NCBI GenBank assembly: GCA_014379075.1
Contig: JACMMN010000108.1
Coordinates: 1-21,918, forward strand
From: Pyrinomonadaceae bacterium
Lineage (GTDB): Bacteria > Acidobacteriota > Blastocatellia > Pyrinomonadales > Pyrinomonadaceae
DNA length: 21,918 nt
Reading direction: 5' to 3'
Shown here: one piece after another, positions 7,557-15,152 of the stretch
Layout of the letters: each line of letters begins with the position of its first letter
Position numbering within the stretch: the first letter of the stretch is position 1
The notes under the pieces: model-generated
What the model was told of the DNA's origin: nothing
Databases searched by the model: none
Seen by the model: only the letters and a program-made list of their open reading frames with translations
Made by a program: the position numbers and the translations under genes

Positions 7557-8594
7557 CTAATACTTTTCCGCTAGTTTCTCAACAACCTTTTGGACGATGA
7601 TCTCCATTAATTCGGGCGATAGGCTGACAACCTGTTTATTTCCGCCCGCGACGACGGCATCGGCTGGAGTCGCGAATTCAATGGTTTTGCCCTCGCTGAA
7701 ATCGGGTAATTCGAGAAGATCAAGATCTTCGAAAGCGTATGCCGGTTGGGAAACTTCACTTGGAATTGCGTTAAAACTAACTGTTTGAGCTGCCGATAAT
7801 TCAGTCGTCGACTTCTCATCCGGCTCCTCAAAAATGGCGGGTTCGTGCGTCGTTTCACCTTCCGCTTCCGATTCGCCTTCCGTCTCCGGGTCGGCCGCCG
7901 GTAGATCGTCATATGCGGGAGCGTCGAACGGTGAACTATATTGATTGTTCGAAGATTCCTCGGCGGGCGGTTCTCCCTGCGGCAGAGGTTCGAATTCGAT
8001 CGAGCTTTCCTCCTGCGGAAAAGCAGCACCGAAATCGTCATCGTCCGAATATTCCGGCTCGGATTCGGCGAAACTCGTCTCGATCATTTCATCGTCAAAC
8101 CCGTCGTCGGCTAAAACGGACTCGGCCGTTTCGACGTCCGGGATATCGACAGTTTCCGCAAAACTTTGTCGATACAGGCTTTCTATATCGTCCGTTTCAG
8201 GCTCTTCCGGCGGCGTTTCGGCTGCGATAAGTAGATCTGAAACCTGTGCGACCAGTTCACGGATCGATTGAAACGGCTTGGTGAGGTATGCACTCGCTCC
8301 GACACGGTTGGCTTCCTCTTCATCGAACGGCTCGAATGACCCGACCAACAGAATTACCGGAATATCTTTGGTGTCTTCATTTTGGCGGATCATCTCGCAG
8401 ATCTGATACCCGTTTTTGCCGGGCATATGCACATCGGCGAGAACTATATGGGGCGCATATCCGGCAATCGCATCGACGGCCGCGTCGCCATCGCCCACGG
8501 CTATCACCTCGATCCCCTCTTCTGCAAATGTTAGGTTTACTACCTTCTGAATGGTGATCGAATCATCTGCCAGCAGCAGCTTGCGTTTTGACAC
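7557..8594 (-). CDS. Response regulator: receiver plus long acidic region and conserved C-terminal helix
   Basis: The best start is GTG at 8594 (VSKRKLLLADDS), because AAGGAG lies at 8610-8605, 10 bases upstream, and receiver homology begins there. An ATG at 8699 would add 35 unconserved residues and overlap the preceding gene. From the GTG the protein has 345 residues. The receiver (1-~125) has D10-D11, phospho-acceptor D54 (VLADVHMP) and K106 (LTKPF). The usual switch Thr/Ser position reads LLVGSF, an altered loop. Residues ~130-300 are strongly acidic and proline/serine-rich and look disordered. The end (~320-345, LSPELMEIIVQKVVEKLAEKY) is a predicted amphipathic helix. There is no DNA-binding domain. 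Regulators of this build occur in Acidobacteriota and Myxococcota (family recollection), where output is by protein contact. It follows another regulator and pdxA on the same strand. Confidence 0.85.
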   Translation of the reverse strand: MSKRKLLLADDSITIQKVVNLTFAEEGIEVIAVGDGDAAVDAIAGYAPHIVLADVHMPGKNGYQICEMIRQNEDTKDIPVILLVGSFEPFDEEEANRVGASAYLTKPFQSIRELVAQVSDLLIAAETPPEEPETDDIESLYRQSFAETVDIPDVETAESVLADDGFDDEMIETSFAESEPEYSDDDDFGAAFPQEESSIEFEPLPQGEPPAEESSNNQYSSPFDAPAYDDLPAADPETEGESEAEGETTHEPAIFEEPDEKSTTELSAAQTVSFNAIPSEVSQPAYAFEDLDLLELPDFSEGKTIEFATPADAVVAGGNKQVVSLSPELMEIIVQKVVEKLAEKY

Positions 8595-8604
8595 TATCGG
8601 TTTG

Positions 8605-8610
8605 CTCCTT
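8605..8610 (-). promoter_or_regulatory. Ribosome binding site that fixes the GTG start of the long response regulator
   Basis: AAGGAG on the minus strand, 10 bases before GTG at 8594-8592. It decides for the shorter 345-residue protein over the 380-residue reading from ATG 8699. Confidence 0.75.
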
Positions 8611-8661
8611 GTCTGAATCTGCGGTTGTTCCCTGAAAATTATCACTTTGGCAGGTACGTAG

Positions 8662-9150
8662 TCAAGAAACAGGGACTCGCGCGGCGAATACTTCGACAAT
8701 CATTTTCAATTGGGAATTCGTAAAAGGCTTCGGAAGGAATGCGACGGCTCCGGCTTTAATATTGTTCGACGATGAACGCGGATCCTGTTCGCCGGTCATA
8801 ATAATTATAGGGATCGCCTTAAATCGATCATTCGACTGCATAAATTTGACGATCTCGTGGCCGCCTATGTACGGCATGTTCACGTCCAAAACGACGGCAT
8901 GGATAGGTGTACCCGATTGCAGGATTTTATACGCAGCTTTGCCATCCGACGCCGCGATCACCGCAAAACCCTCATTTTCGAGCACGGCTGTTACCAACCG
9001 TAGGATAGACGGATCGTCGTCGGCGACCAGAATGCGGCGTGGCGAGATCTTGTTTAGGCTGATTTGGGGAGATGGTTTCATTACAGATGAGGAGGGTTCA
9101 TGTCGATCCCAACTATAGTTTACCAGAAGCTCCGTTGTCGCGGCGGTCAT
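8662..9150 (-). CDS. Single-domain response regulator (receiver)
   Basis: A receiver-only protein, 162 residues as read from the ATG at 9150. Acidic residues D44-D46 (VADDDPS), phospho-acceptor D89 (VVLDVNMP), switch threonine T119 (IIIMTGEQ) and K141 (LPKPF) are all present, so it should be phosphorylated. No output domain follows. The start is uncertain: ATG 9150 makes the gene overlap the end of pdxA by 38 bases and adds a 23-residue head without recognisable features, while a second ATG at 9081 (MKPSPQ) would leave a 31-base gap. Neither has a clear Shine-Dalgarno. The next gene downstream, on the same strand, is the long acidic regulator. Two adjacent regulators without a kinase suggest phosphorylation by kinases coded elsewhere. 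Confidence 0.88.
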   Translation of the reverse strand: MTAATTELLVNYSWDRHEPSSSVMKPSPQISLNKISPRRILVADDDPSILRLVTAVLENEGFAVIAASDGKAAYKILQSGTPIHAVVLDVNMPYIGGHEIVKFMQSNDRFKAIPIIIMTGEQDPRSSSNNIKAGAVAFLPKPFTNSQLKMIVEVFAARVPVS

Positions 9151-10150
9151 TAGACAACTCAGCAGCCAAAATAATCGCCGCCTTCATGCTCGAAGCGTCC
9201 GCGATTCCTTTTCCGGCGATGTCGAAGGCAGTTCCGTGATCGACCGACGTGCGGATAAGCGGCAAACCGAGAGTGACATTCACCGACGATCCGAATGAAA
9301 GCGATTTTACCGCGATCGTGGCCTGATCGTGATAGCAGGCAACGACCGCATCGAATTCTCCCTGGAAACCGCGCAGAAATATCGTGTCCGGCGAAAAAGG
9401 CCCGGAAATATCGAGGCCGTAAACATCTCGGCATTCCGCAATTGCGGGCAATATTTCATTCGCTTCCTCCGAACCGAACATTCCGCTTTCTGACGCGTGA
9501 GGATTCAGCCCGGCAACCGCGATCCGTGCTGCGCGGCCCAATAGCGCGGAAAACTGACGGTGTGAAAATCGTATCAATTCAACCAGCGGTTCTTTTTTCA
9601 CCAAATCTATCGCCTGCCTGAGCGAAACATGGGTGGAAAGCAGCACGACCCGCAGCTTTTCCGCAAAAAAACTCATCGCGAATTCTTTTGTCGATGTTAG
9701 CTCGGCAAGAAATTCGGTGTGGCCGGGAAAATTATAGCCGCCAAGCGAGATCGCCTTCTTGCTGATCGGAGCCGTCGCGATCGCGTCGATCTTTTTTTCC
9801 CGCCAAAGCTGCACCGCGGCTTTTATATATTCGGCCGATGCTTTTCCCGTGATGCCGTTTTCGTCGCCGATCTTCACGGCCTCGTTTAAATTATTAAGAT
9901 TGAAAACTTCCACCTGATCTCGGCCTGGCTGACTTTGGTCGAAATCAACGAGATCAATTTCCAGAGCGAGAGCCCATGCGGTCCTACGCAAAAACGCCAT
10001 ATCACCGACGATCACCGGGCGGCAAAGTGTCAGTAAGTGTTTGTCCGTAAGCGCTTTGAGGGTTATTTCCGGCCCGATACCGGCGGCATCACCCATGGTT
10101 ATGCCGATGATCGGCAGACTTACAAGCTTGATGTTTTCTAATTCCGGCAT
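9113..10150 (-). CDS. pdxA: 4-hydroxythreonine-4-phosphate dehydrogenase
   Basis: PdxA oxidises 4-phospho-hydroxythreonine with NAD, giving the amino-ketone that PdxJ condenses with deoxyxylulose phosphate in pyridoxal phosphate synthesis. Read from ATG 10150 it has 345 residues; a TTG codon directly before it (10153) is a less likely start. Family marks are GITMGDAAGIGPE (~16-28), TAPISK (127-132), GHTEFLA (143-149, metal-binding histidine H144), GLNPHASE (second histidine), and CYHDQ (third histidine), then the substrate-binding stretch LGLPLIRTSVDHGTAFD. All three metal-ligand histidines are present. It lies downstream of ftsZ, separated by a long hairpin, and its last 38 bases may overlap the next regulator. 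No pdxJ is near. The length is slightly longer than the E. coli protein (329, recalled). Confidence 0.95.
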   Translation of the reverse strand: MPELENIKLVSLPIIGITMGDAAGIGPEITLKALTDKHLLTLCRPVIVGDMAFLRRTAWALALEIDLVDFDQSQPGRDQVEVFNLNNLNEAVKIGDENGITGKASAEYIKAAVQLWREKKIDAIATAPISKKAISLGGYNFPGHTEFLAELTSTKEFAMSFFAEKLRVVLLSTHVSLRQAIDLVKKEPLVELIRFSHRQFSALLGRAARIAVAGLNPHASESGMFGSEEANEILPAIAECRDVYGLDISGPFSPDTIFLRGFQGEFDAVVACYHDQATIAVKSLSFGSSVNVTLGLPLIRTSVDHGTAFDIAGKGIADASSMKAAIILAAELSNDRRDNGASGKL

Positions 10151-10171
10151 CAATAATCGGAGCCCTGCAGC

Positions 10172-10256
10172 AAAATCAAAAAGCGTTCAGAGCACAAACT
10201 TTAGTTTGCCTTCCTCTTATCGAAGAAGCAACCTAAACTTTGGATCCTGAACGCTT
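10172..10256 (-). terminator. Long imperfect hairpin with T-tail between ftsZ and pdxA (terminator, possible dispersed repeat)
   Basis: On the minus strand AAGCGTTCAG (10256-10247) pairs perfectly with CTGAACGCTT (10190-10181). Inside it CAAAGTTTAG pairs with CTAAAGTTTG at 9 of 10 positions, and further inward TTGCTTCTTC pairs with the GAGGAAGGCAA side with one bulge. Together they form an almost continuous stem of about 30 pairs. T residues follow the stem (CTTTTTGATTTTG), as in an intrinsic terminator, 19 bases after the ftsZ stop. The length and near-symmetry are more than a terminator needs, which suggests a dispersed palindromic repeat doing that job. Confidence 0.65.
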
Positions 10257-10275
10257 AACGAAAAATTTCTACGCT

Positions 10276-11388
10276 TTAGTCCGCCTGACGTCGAATAAAT
10301 GTCGGAACATCGAGATTTTCTTCCCTGCCGGGATCCGGGTTTCCGAAAGGCTGCATCGGTGATCCTGCAGTTGCCTGAGCTTCCATTGCTCGCGGAAGCG
10401 GCAGCATCGATTGGATTTGGCTGTCGAAACCGGTCGCGATCACAGTGACCTTTATCTCGTCGCCCATTCCTTCTTTTATCACGGTGCCCCAGATAATATC
10501 GGCGTTATCGTCAGATTCCTCTTCGATCATGCCGATCGCGTCCTCGATCTCGCCTAGCGGCATGTCCGGGCCGCCGGTTACATTGATAAGTGCCGCTTTT
10601 GCTCCAGAGATAGAATTTTCTTCGAGCAGTTTGTAATCCAACGCCGCACGCATCGCCTTGGACGCAGCGTCCTCACCGTTAGCCGTGCCGATTCCCATTA
10701 ACGCCACCCCGCGACCGCGCATGACGGTCGTAACATCCGCAAAATCGAGATTGATAATACCCGGCGTTATGATCAGATCGGTAATGCCTTGCACCGCCTG
10801 TAGGAGAATATCGTCCGCCCGGCGAAACGCATCGATGAGCGTGATCCTTTCTTCGACTTCGCGAAGCTTGGAATTGGGGATCGTGATGATCGTATCGACA
10901 CATCCGCGAAGCTCGGCCAACCCTCGCTCGGCCTGCATCATTCGCTTTTTGCCTTCGACATTGAAGGGCTTGGTCACGACGGCGACGGTCAACGCGCCGA
11001 GTTCAATGGCAAGCGAAGCAACGACCGGTGCCGCTCCCGTGCCGGTCCCACCGCCCAGACCGGCGGTCACGAATACCATATCGGAGCCTTCAAGCACGTC
11101 AAGCAATTTCTCATGATCTTCCAGCGCGGCATCGCGGCCGACCTCCGGATTCGAACCGGCTCCAAGACCGCGGGTCGATTTGCTGCCAAGCTGAATCTTC
11201 AACGGGGCCTTGGAAGCATTGAGCGCCTGCAAATCGGTGTTTGCGACTATAAACTCAACGCCTTTAATGCCTGCCTCGATCATTCGATTGACAGCATTTC
11301 CGCCGCCGCCGCCTACGCCGATCACCTTGATCCTGGCTCCGGTTATCGGCGGCTCGTCAATGAACATTTTTATTCCGTTATTTTCCAT
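10276..11388 (-). CDS. ftsZ: Cell division protein FtsZ
   Basis: Tubulin-like GTPase that polymerises into the cytokinetic ring. 370 residues. The G-box GGGTGTG is at 112-118 and the synergy (T7) loop NLDFAD at 213-218, both intact; GVGGGGGNAVNRM (~24-36) binds nucleotide. The linker after the globular part (~325-355) is short, about 30 residues, and the C-terminal peptide is LDVPTFIRRQ (359-368), the tail that binds FtsA and other partners. GGAAGGA lies 6 bases before the ATG and fixes the start. It is the last division gene of the cluster, with a 157-base gap to ftsA that could hold its own promoter, and a strong hairpin follows the stop. Confidence 0.98.
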   Translation of the reverse strand: MENNGIKMFIDEPPITGARIKVIGVGGGGGNAVNRMIEAGIKGVEFIVANTDLQALNASKAPLKIQLGSKSTRGLGAGSNPEVGRDAALEDHEKLLDVLEGSDMVFVTAGLGGGTGTGAAPVVASLAIELGALTVAVVTKPFNVEGKKRMMQAERGLAELRGCVDTIITIPNSKLREVEERITLIDAFRRADDILLQAVQGITDLIITPGIINLDFADVTTVMRGRGVALMGIGTANGEDAASKAMRAALDYKLLEENSISGAKAALINVTGGPDMPLGEIEDAIGMIEEESDDNADIIWGTVIKEGMGDEIKVTVIATGFDSQIQSMLPLPRAMEAQATAGSPMQPFGNPDPGREENLDVPTFIRRQAD

Positions 11389-11545
11389 GTGAGGTCCTTC
11401 CGCAATTACTGATCCGTCCCTTTTTCCGGGACAATGTTAAATACATTGATCGGGGAGACGATTTTTCAGATTACAACTAGATATTGTGCTGACGGGAAGA
11501 AAGCATACTACGATTTGTGGTACAAATCCAGTCGCCGCGTTAATT
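11389..11545 (-). promoter_or_regulatory. ftsA-ftsZ intergenic region
   Basis: 157 bases, the longest gap within the division cluster. It holds the ftsZ ribosome binding site (GGAAGGA, 11401-11395) and a small hairpin GTCCC/GGGAC around a 7-base loop at about 11415-11431. A 6-base inverted repeat, GATTTG 11512-11517 with CAAATC 11523-11528, lies near the ftsA end and has no T-run. A separate ftsZ promoter is plausible, since extra ftsZ promoters are common in bacteria, but I see no box good enough to mark. Confidence 0.35.
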
Positions 11546-12790
11546 TTACCTAAATTTATCCCGAAAATTCTCAAACCACTCCGCTACCTTTCGCGAATGC
11601 GATTTTCCACCCATATTCCACTCTCTTACCTGCGTCCTCATTGACGATAATGCCAGTCCGCAGGCGACCGCCCATTCAGGGCTTTGCACCTGTTCGGCAA
11701 GGCCTCCAAAATAAGCGGGCTCCAGGTATCCCAGCCGCGTCGGAGCATCGAAAACCTGTTCGGCGATCTCGACCATCCCCTTCGCCATCGACCCGCCGCC
11801 CGTTAAAATTACGCCGCTAGATATCTGGGCGTGCGTTCCGGCGGCTTCTTGCGCGATGTGCTGGAGAAGTTCGATCGCCCGCGGCTGCATGATATCGCAC
11901 AAAATTTCCTTTGAAAGCCCACGCGTTTCGCTCCTTCCGACAGGCATTATTTCGATCATTTCCTGCTTCTCATTGTCATCCATCATAAATGAGCCGACGC
12001 AGCCATAATGATGCTTGATCTTATTGGCCTCTTGTATAGAAACACGCAGACCGACCGCAATATCCTTCGTAAAATGCATGCCGCCGAACGGAAATACCGC
12101 CGTGTGCTGTACCGCTCCTCGGCCGAAGATCATCAAACTCGTGATCTCCGCCCCGATATTTACGAGAGCGCAACCGTATTCCTTGTCGTCGTCGGTCAAT
12201 GTACCTTCGGCTGCGGCAAGCGGTTCGAGCATCATTCGCTCGACTTCCAAACCCGCCCGACGCACCGCTTTTTGCAGATTTTGCCGCCCGGCGCTTGGCC
12301 CGATGACGATGTGGACGAGGGATTCGAGCCGCGCACCGCTCATGCCGACCGGTTCAGTTATACCGTCCTGGCCGTCGATTATAAATTCCTGCGGCAGGCG
12401 GTTGATGATTTCCCAGCCCGAGGGCAGCTGCATCGCGCTTGCCGATTCGATCGCACGCTCGACATCCTCCTCCGATATCTCGCGGCCGGCACCTGCGACC
12501 GCAACGACGCCGTTTTTGTTCTCGCCGCGAAAATGCTCGCCCGAAAGGTTTACCACCGCCGATTGAATGTCCAACCCGCTCACCCGCTCGGCCTCGCCGA
12601 CGGCCCTTTTGATCGCTTCGGAGACGGCCTCTGCACCGGTGACGATTCCTCTACGCAAACCACGCGAATCGGCTTCACCAATGCCGACAATATTCATCTT
12701 CCCGTTATCGGACGGTTCGCCGACGACACACCGCACCTTGCTGGTGCCAACGTCTAAGCCGATTGCATGGATTTCACGATTCATAGCCAT
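11546..12790 (-). CDS. ftsA: Cell division protein FtsA
   Basis: Actin-like ATPase that anchors FtsZ to the membrane and recruits later divisome proteins. 414 residues. The phosphate-1 motif GLDVGTSKVR is at 11-20; an SHS2-type insert follows (~85-165, with NLSGEHFRGENKNG and INRLPQEFIIDG); the phosphate-2 region is CALVNIGAEITSLMIF and the adenosine motif ILTGGGS. The last residues (KVAEWFENFRDKFR) are a short amphipathic helix, the usual membrane-targeting sequence. The start gives MAMNREIHAIG; a second ATG two codons on is equally possible, and no strong Shine-Dalgarno is seen. It follows ftsQ after 90 bases and precedes ftsZ, the standard dcw order. Confidence 0.97.
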   Translation of the reverse strand: MAMNREIHAIGLDVGTSKVRCVVGEPSDNGKMNIVGIGEADSRGLRRGIVTGAEAVSEAIKRAVGEAERVSGLDIQSAVVNLSGEHFRGENKNGVVAVAGAGREISEEDVERAIESASAMQLPSGWEIINRLPQEFIIDGQDGITEPVGMSGARLESLVHIVIGPSAGRQNLQKAVRRAGLEVERMMLEPLAAAEGTLTDDDKEYGCALVNIGAEITSLMIFGRGAVQHTAVFPFGGMHFTKDIAVGLRVSIQEANKIKHHYGCVGSFMMDDNEKQEMIEIMPVGRSETRGLSKEILCDIMQPRAIELLQHIAQEAAGTHAQISSGVILTGGGSMAKGMVEIAEQVFDAPTRLGYLEPAYFGGLAEQVQSPEWAVACGLALSSMRTQVREWNMGGKSHSRKVAEWFENFRDKFR

Positions 12791-12880
12791 TTCATGGTCA
12801 TCAGAAATTCTCAGTAATTTCGCTTCCCTTATTCCTATTTCTTCTTATCTAACGTTCTTCATTATTGGTGTTTAAAACTT

Positions 12881-13726
12881 CTACTGGGCCTTTCGCGGTG
12901 AAAGTATCATGTTCTGCCCGACCAGATCGACCGCCTCGAAAATCTCGCCCTTGCCGACAATTGCGTTGATCCCCTTTTTTAGATTCTCACCGAAATTATC
13001 CTTGCCGAGCGCGATCGAGACATCTAATCCCGAATCCTCAGTGATCGCTCTGGCTTCGCGAAGGTCTGTCAGATCGACCGACCGCACACGCGACGCGAGG
13101 TCAAACTGTTTCCATTCCTCAAGCATTTTTGCGTAAATTTTCACGCGGTCGAGATTGTCCTTTACGGCCTTTTCAGTTTTGGTTTCATCCCATCCGATCA
13201 TCGTGAATGGCAGTTTGTTTTCTTTTACGTCTGCCGGGGCCAGAATTCGCGCTTCGTTATCGACTAGCACGTCGCCCGACTTGAGCCGGACGATAGCTGT
13301 CGGAATACGTTCGATCACGCTGACGCGGATCTCGCTGGGCAAAACCCGCGAAACGGCAGCAGTCTTTACAAACTGCATTTTCTCTACCTTTTCTTTAATT
13401 TCAGCGAGGTCGGCGTTCCACGCTCCTGACCGCTCAGTCTGGTTGCGGACGGTTCGCTCTATGTCTTGTTTCGATGCCCGTTCGACCCCTTGAATTTCTA
13501 TCGCTTTCACATCGAAAAAGCCCGATGCCGTTACATTTCTATAACCGAGAAAACCGAGCACACCGAGACAAACGAGAATGCAAAAACTCAGGAAAAAAGG
13601 CAGGAAGAAATTACCGATCCGGCTCGGACCATTCGAAGTACGGCGTTTTGCAGCAGCCGGACGTCGAAGTTTTGCCGGCCGCTTCGCCCTGACGTAAGAA
13701 GTTTTATTTTGTTTTTGCATAGCCAT
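12881..13726 (-). CDS. ftsQ: Cell division protein FtsQ/DivIB
   Basis: Bitopic divisome protein that bridges early and late division proteins. 281 residues. A very basic cytoplasmic tail (residues 1-38, many K and R) is followed by one membrane segment (~40-63, FLPFFLSFCILVCLGVLGFLG in part) and a periplasmic part. The POTRA domain begins at FFDVKAIEIQGVERASKQDIE (~70-90) and includes FVKTAAVSRVLPSEIRVSVIER, the characteristic strand with the P-x-x-I-x-V-x-V-x-E-R pattern. The FtsQ beta domain follows (VDNEARILAP onward). Sequence is poorly conserved in this family, so recognition rests on architecture and position between murC and ftsA. Two near-adjacent ATGs (13726, 13720) are possible starts. 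Confidence 0.93.
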   Translation of the reverse strand: MAMQKQNKTSYVRAKRPAKLRRPAAAKRRTSNGPSRIGNFFLPFFLSFCILVCLGVLGFLGYRNVTASGFFDVKAIEIQGVERASKQDIERTVRNQTERSGAWNADLAEIKEKVEKMQFVKTAAVSRVLPSEIRVSVIERIPTAIVRLKSGDVLVDNEARILAPADVKENKLPFTMIGWDETKTEKAVKDNLDRVKIYAKMLEEWKQFDLASRVRSVDLTDLREARAITEDSGLDVSIALGKDNFGENLKKGINAIVGKGEIFEAVDLVGQNMILSPRKAQ

Positions 13727-13775
13727 ATTGTCCGATCAGTCCAAGTTCTTTATATACAGTCGCCTAAAGGTGGAA

Positions 13776-15152
13776 CTACAAACGCTCCAATATCTCATCC
13801 GACAGCCGCGTCACGCTTCCCGCTCCCAACGTGATAATCAGATCTCCTTCCTGAAGGTTTTCGGCAACTTTTTGCGCCGCCGTTTCGATGTCGCCGATAT
13901 AATTCACGTTCTTGTGACCGTATTTCCTGATATTTTCGGTCAAAACTTCAGCCGTGATTCCTTCGATCGGCTTTTCGCTCGCAGCGTAAATGTCGAGAAC
14001 GTAGACGACATCGGCGTTGTTGAAGGCCAACGCAAATTCGTCCATCAATTCATTCGTCCGAGAAAATCTGTGCGGCTGAAACACAACGACCGTTCGCCGT
14101 CCGCCGGAACTGTTTTTCGCTGCGGCCAGCGTGGCCAGAATTTCAGTCGGATGATGGCCATAATCGTCGATAACCGTGATGCCTCTTGCCTCACCCTTGA
14201 ATTGAAAACGGCGATTTGCATTCTTGAACCCTACAAAGGCTTCGGCGATCTTTTCGAATGGCACCTCCATTTCCAAAGCTACCGTCGTCGCAGCTAAAGC
14301 GTTATACACATTATGCTTACCGGGAACGGGCAGCGAGATCTCGCCAAGAACCTGGTCGCCCTTCCAAACCGTAAAGGTCGAACCGAACGTATCGTTATAT
14401 TGAATATTATGAGCCGAAATATCGGCCTGGGCGGTCAACCCGTAGGTGACGCGGCGGCGTTTGATATTCGGGATAATGAGCTGCACATTCGGATCGTCCA
14501 GGCAGATGACGGCGGCACCGAAAAATGGGACTTTGTTTACGAAATCGGTAAAGCATTGAACGACGTCGTCCATGCCTTTGTAGGATTCCATATGCTCTTT
14601 ATCAATATTTGTAACGACGGCGATGGTCGGATACAACATCAGGAAAGACCGGTCGCTTTCGTCGGCCTCCGTCACGAACCAATCAGACTGGCCGAGTTTC
14701 GAATTTGAACCTAGAGTTTCAACGACGCCGCCAACGACGGTCGTCGGATCGATCCCGGCATGTCCCAAAACCGTGGCGACCATCGAAGTCGTCGATGTCT
14801 TCCCGTGCGTCCCCGAGATCGCCACCGCGTAGGGCTTGAGGACCATTAACTCCGCCAGCATTTCGGCTCGCGGTATCACGGGAATTCCTTTTTCTTTTGC
14901 AATTACGACCTCCGGATTGTCGGGTGTAACGGCGGACGAATACACAACGACCTGAGCGTCGCCGACATTTTCAGCCGCGTGGCCCTCTTCGATCCTTATG
15001 TTAAAAAGCTTTTCTAGCCGGTCAGTGTTCTTCGATTTCTTTAGGTCGGATCCGGAAATGACAAAACCGAGATTGCACAAAACCTCCGCGATCCCGCTCA
15101 TGCCGATTCCGCCGATGCCGATAAAATGTATTCTTTTTACGTGTCTAAACAT
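13776..15152 (-). CDS. murC: UDP-N-acetylmuramate--L-alanine ligase
   Basis: First Mur ligase: adds L-alanine to UDP-MurNAc using ATP, in the cytoplasm. 458 residues. The N-terminal Rossmann domain has HFIGIGGIGMSGIAEVL (~9-25); the ATP-binding loop is GTHGKTST (114-121); the central domain has EADESDRSF and NIDKEHME, and the C-terminal domain has DDYGHHPTEI and FQPHRFSRT, all MurC hallmarks. It overlaps the end of murG by 8 bases, so translation is probably coupled. ftsQ follows after 49 bases; murB and ddl, which sit here in many bacteria, are absent. Confidence 0.98.
   Translation of the reverse strand: MFRHVKRIHFIGIGGIGMSGIAEVLCNLGFVISGSDLKKSKNTDRLEKLFNIRIEEGHAAENVGDAQVVVYSSAVTPDNPEVVIAKEKGIPVIPRAEMLAELMVLKPYAVAISGTHGKTSTTSMVATVLGHAGIDPTTVVGGVVETLGSNSKLGQSDWFVTEADESDRSFLMLYPTIAVVTNIDKEHMESYKGMDDVVQCFTDFVNKVPFFGAAVICLDDPNVQLIIPNIKRRRVTYGLTAQADISAHNIQYNDTFGSTFTVWKGDQVLGEISLPVPGKHNVYNALAATTVALEMEVPFEKIAEAFVGFKNANRRFQFKGEARGITVIDDYGHHPTEILATLAAAKNSSGGRRTVVVFQPHRFSRTNELMDEFALAFNNADVVYVLDIYAASEKPIEGITAEVLTENIRKYGHKNVNYIGDIETAAQKVAENLQEGDLIITLGAGSVTRLSDEILERL

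Noticed and set aside
8595..8699. 35-residue N-terminal extension of the long response regulator from ATG 8699
   Set aside because: It overlaps the preceding regulator gene, has no receiver homology, and a GTG with a strong AAGGAG is found exactly where the receiver starts.
12008..12757. 249-codon plus-strand reading frame opposite ftsA
   Set aside because: It lies wholly antisense to a clear ftsA, shows no recognisable domain, has no ribosome binding site, and its composition is that of a shadow frame (rich in Arg, His, Asp).
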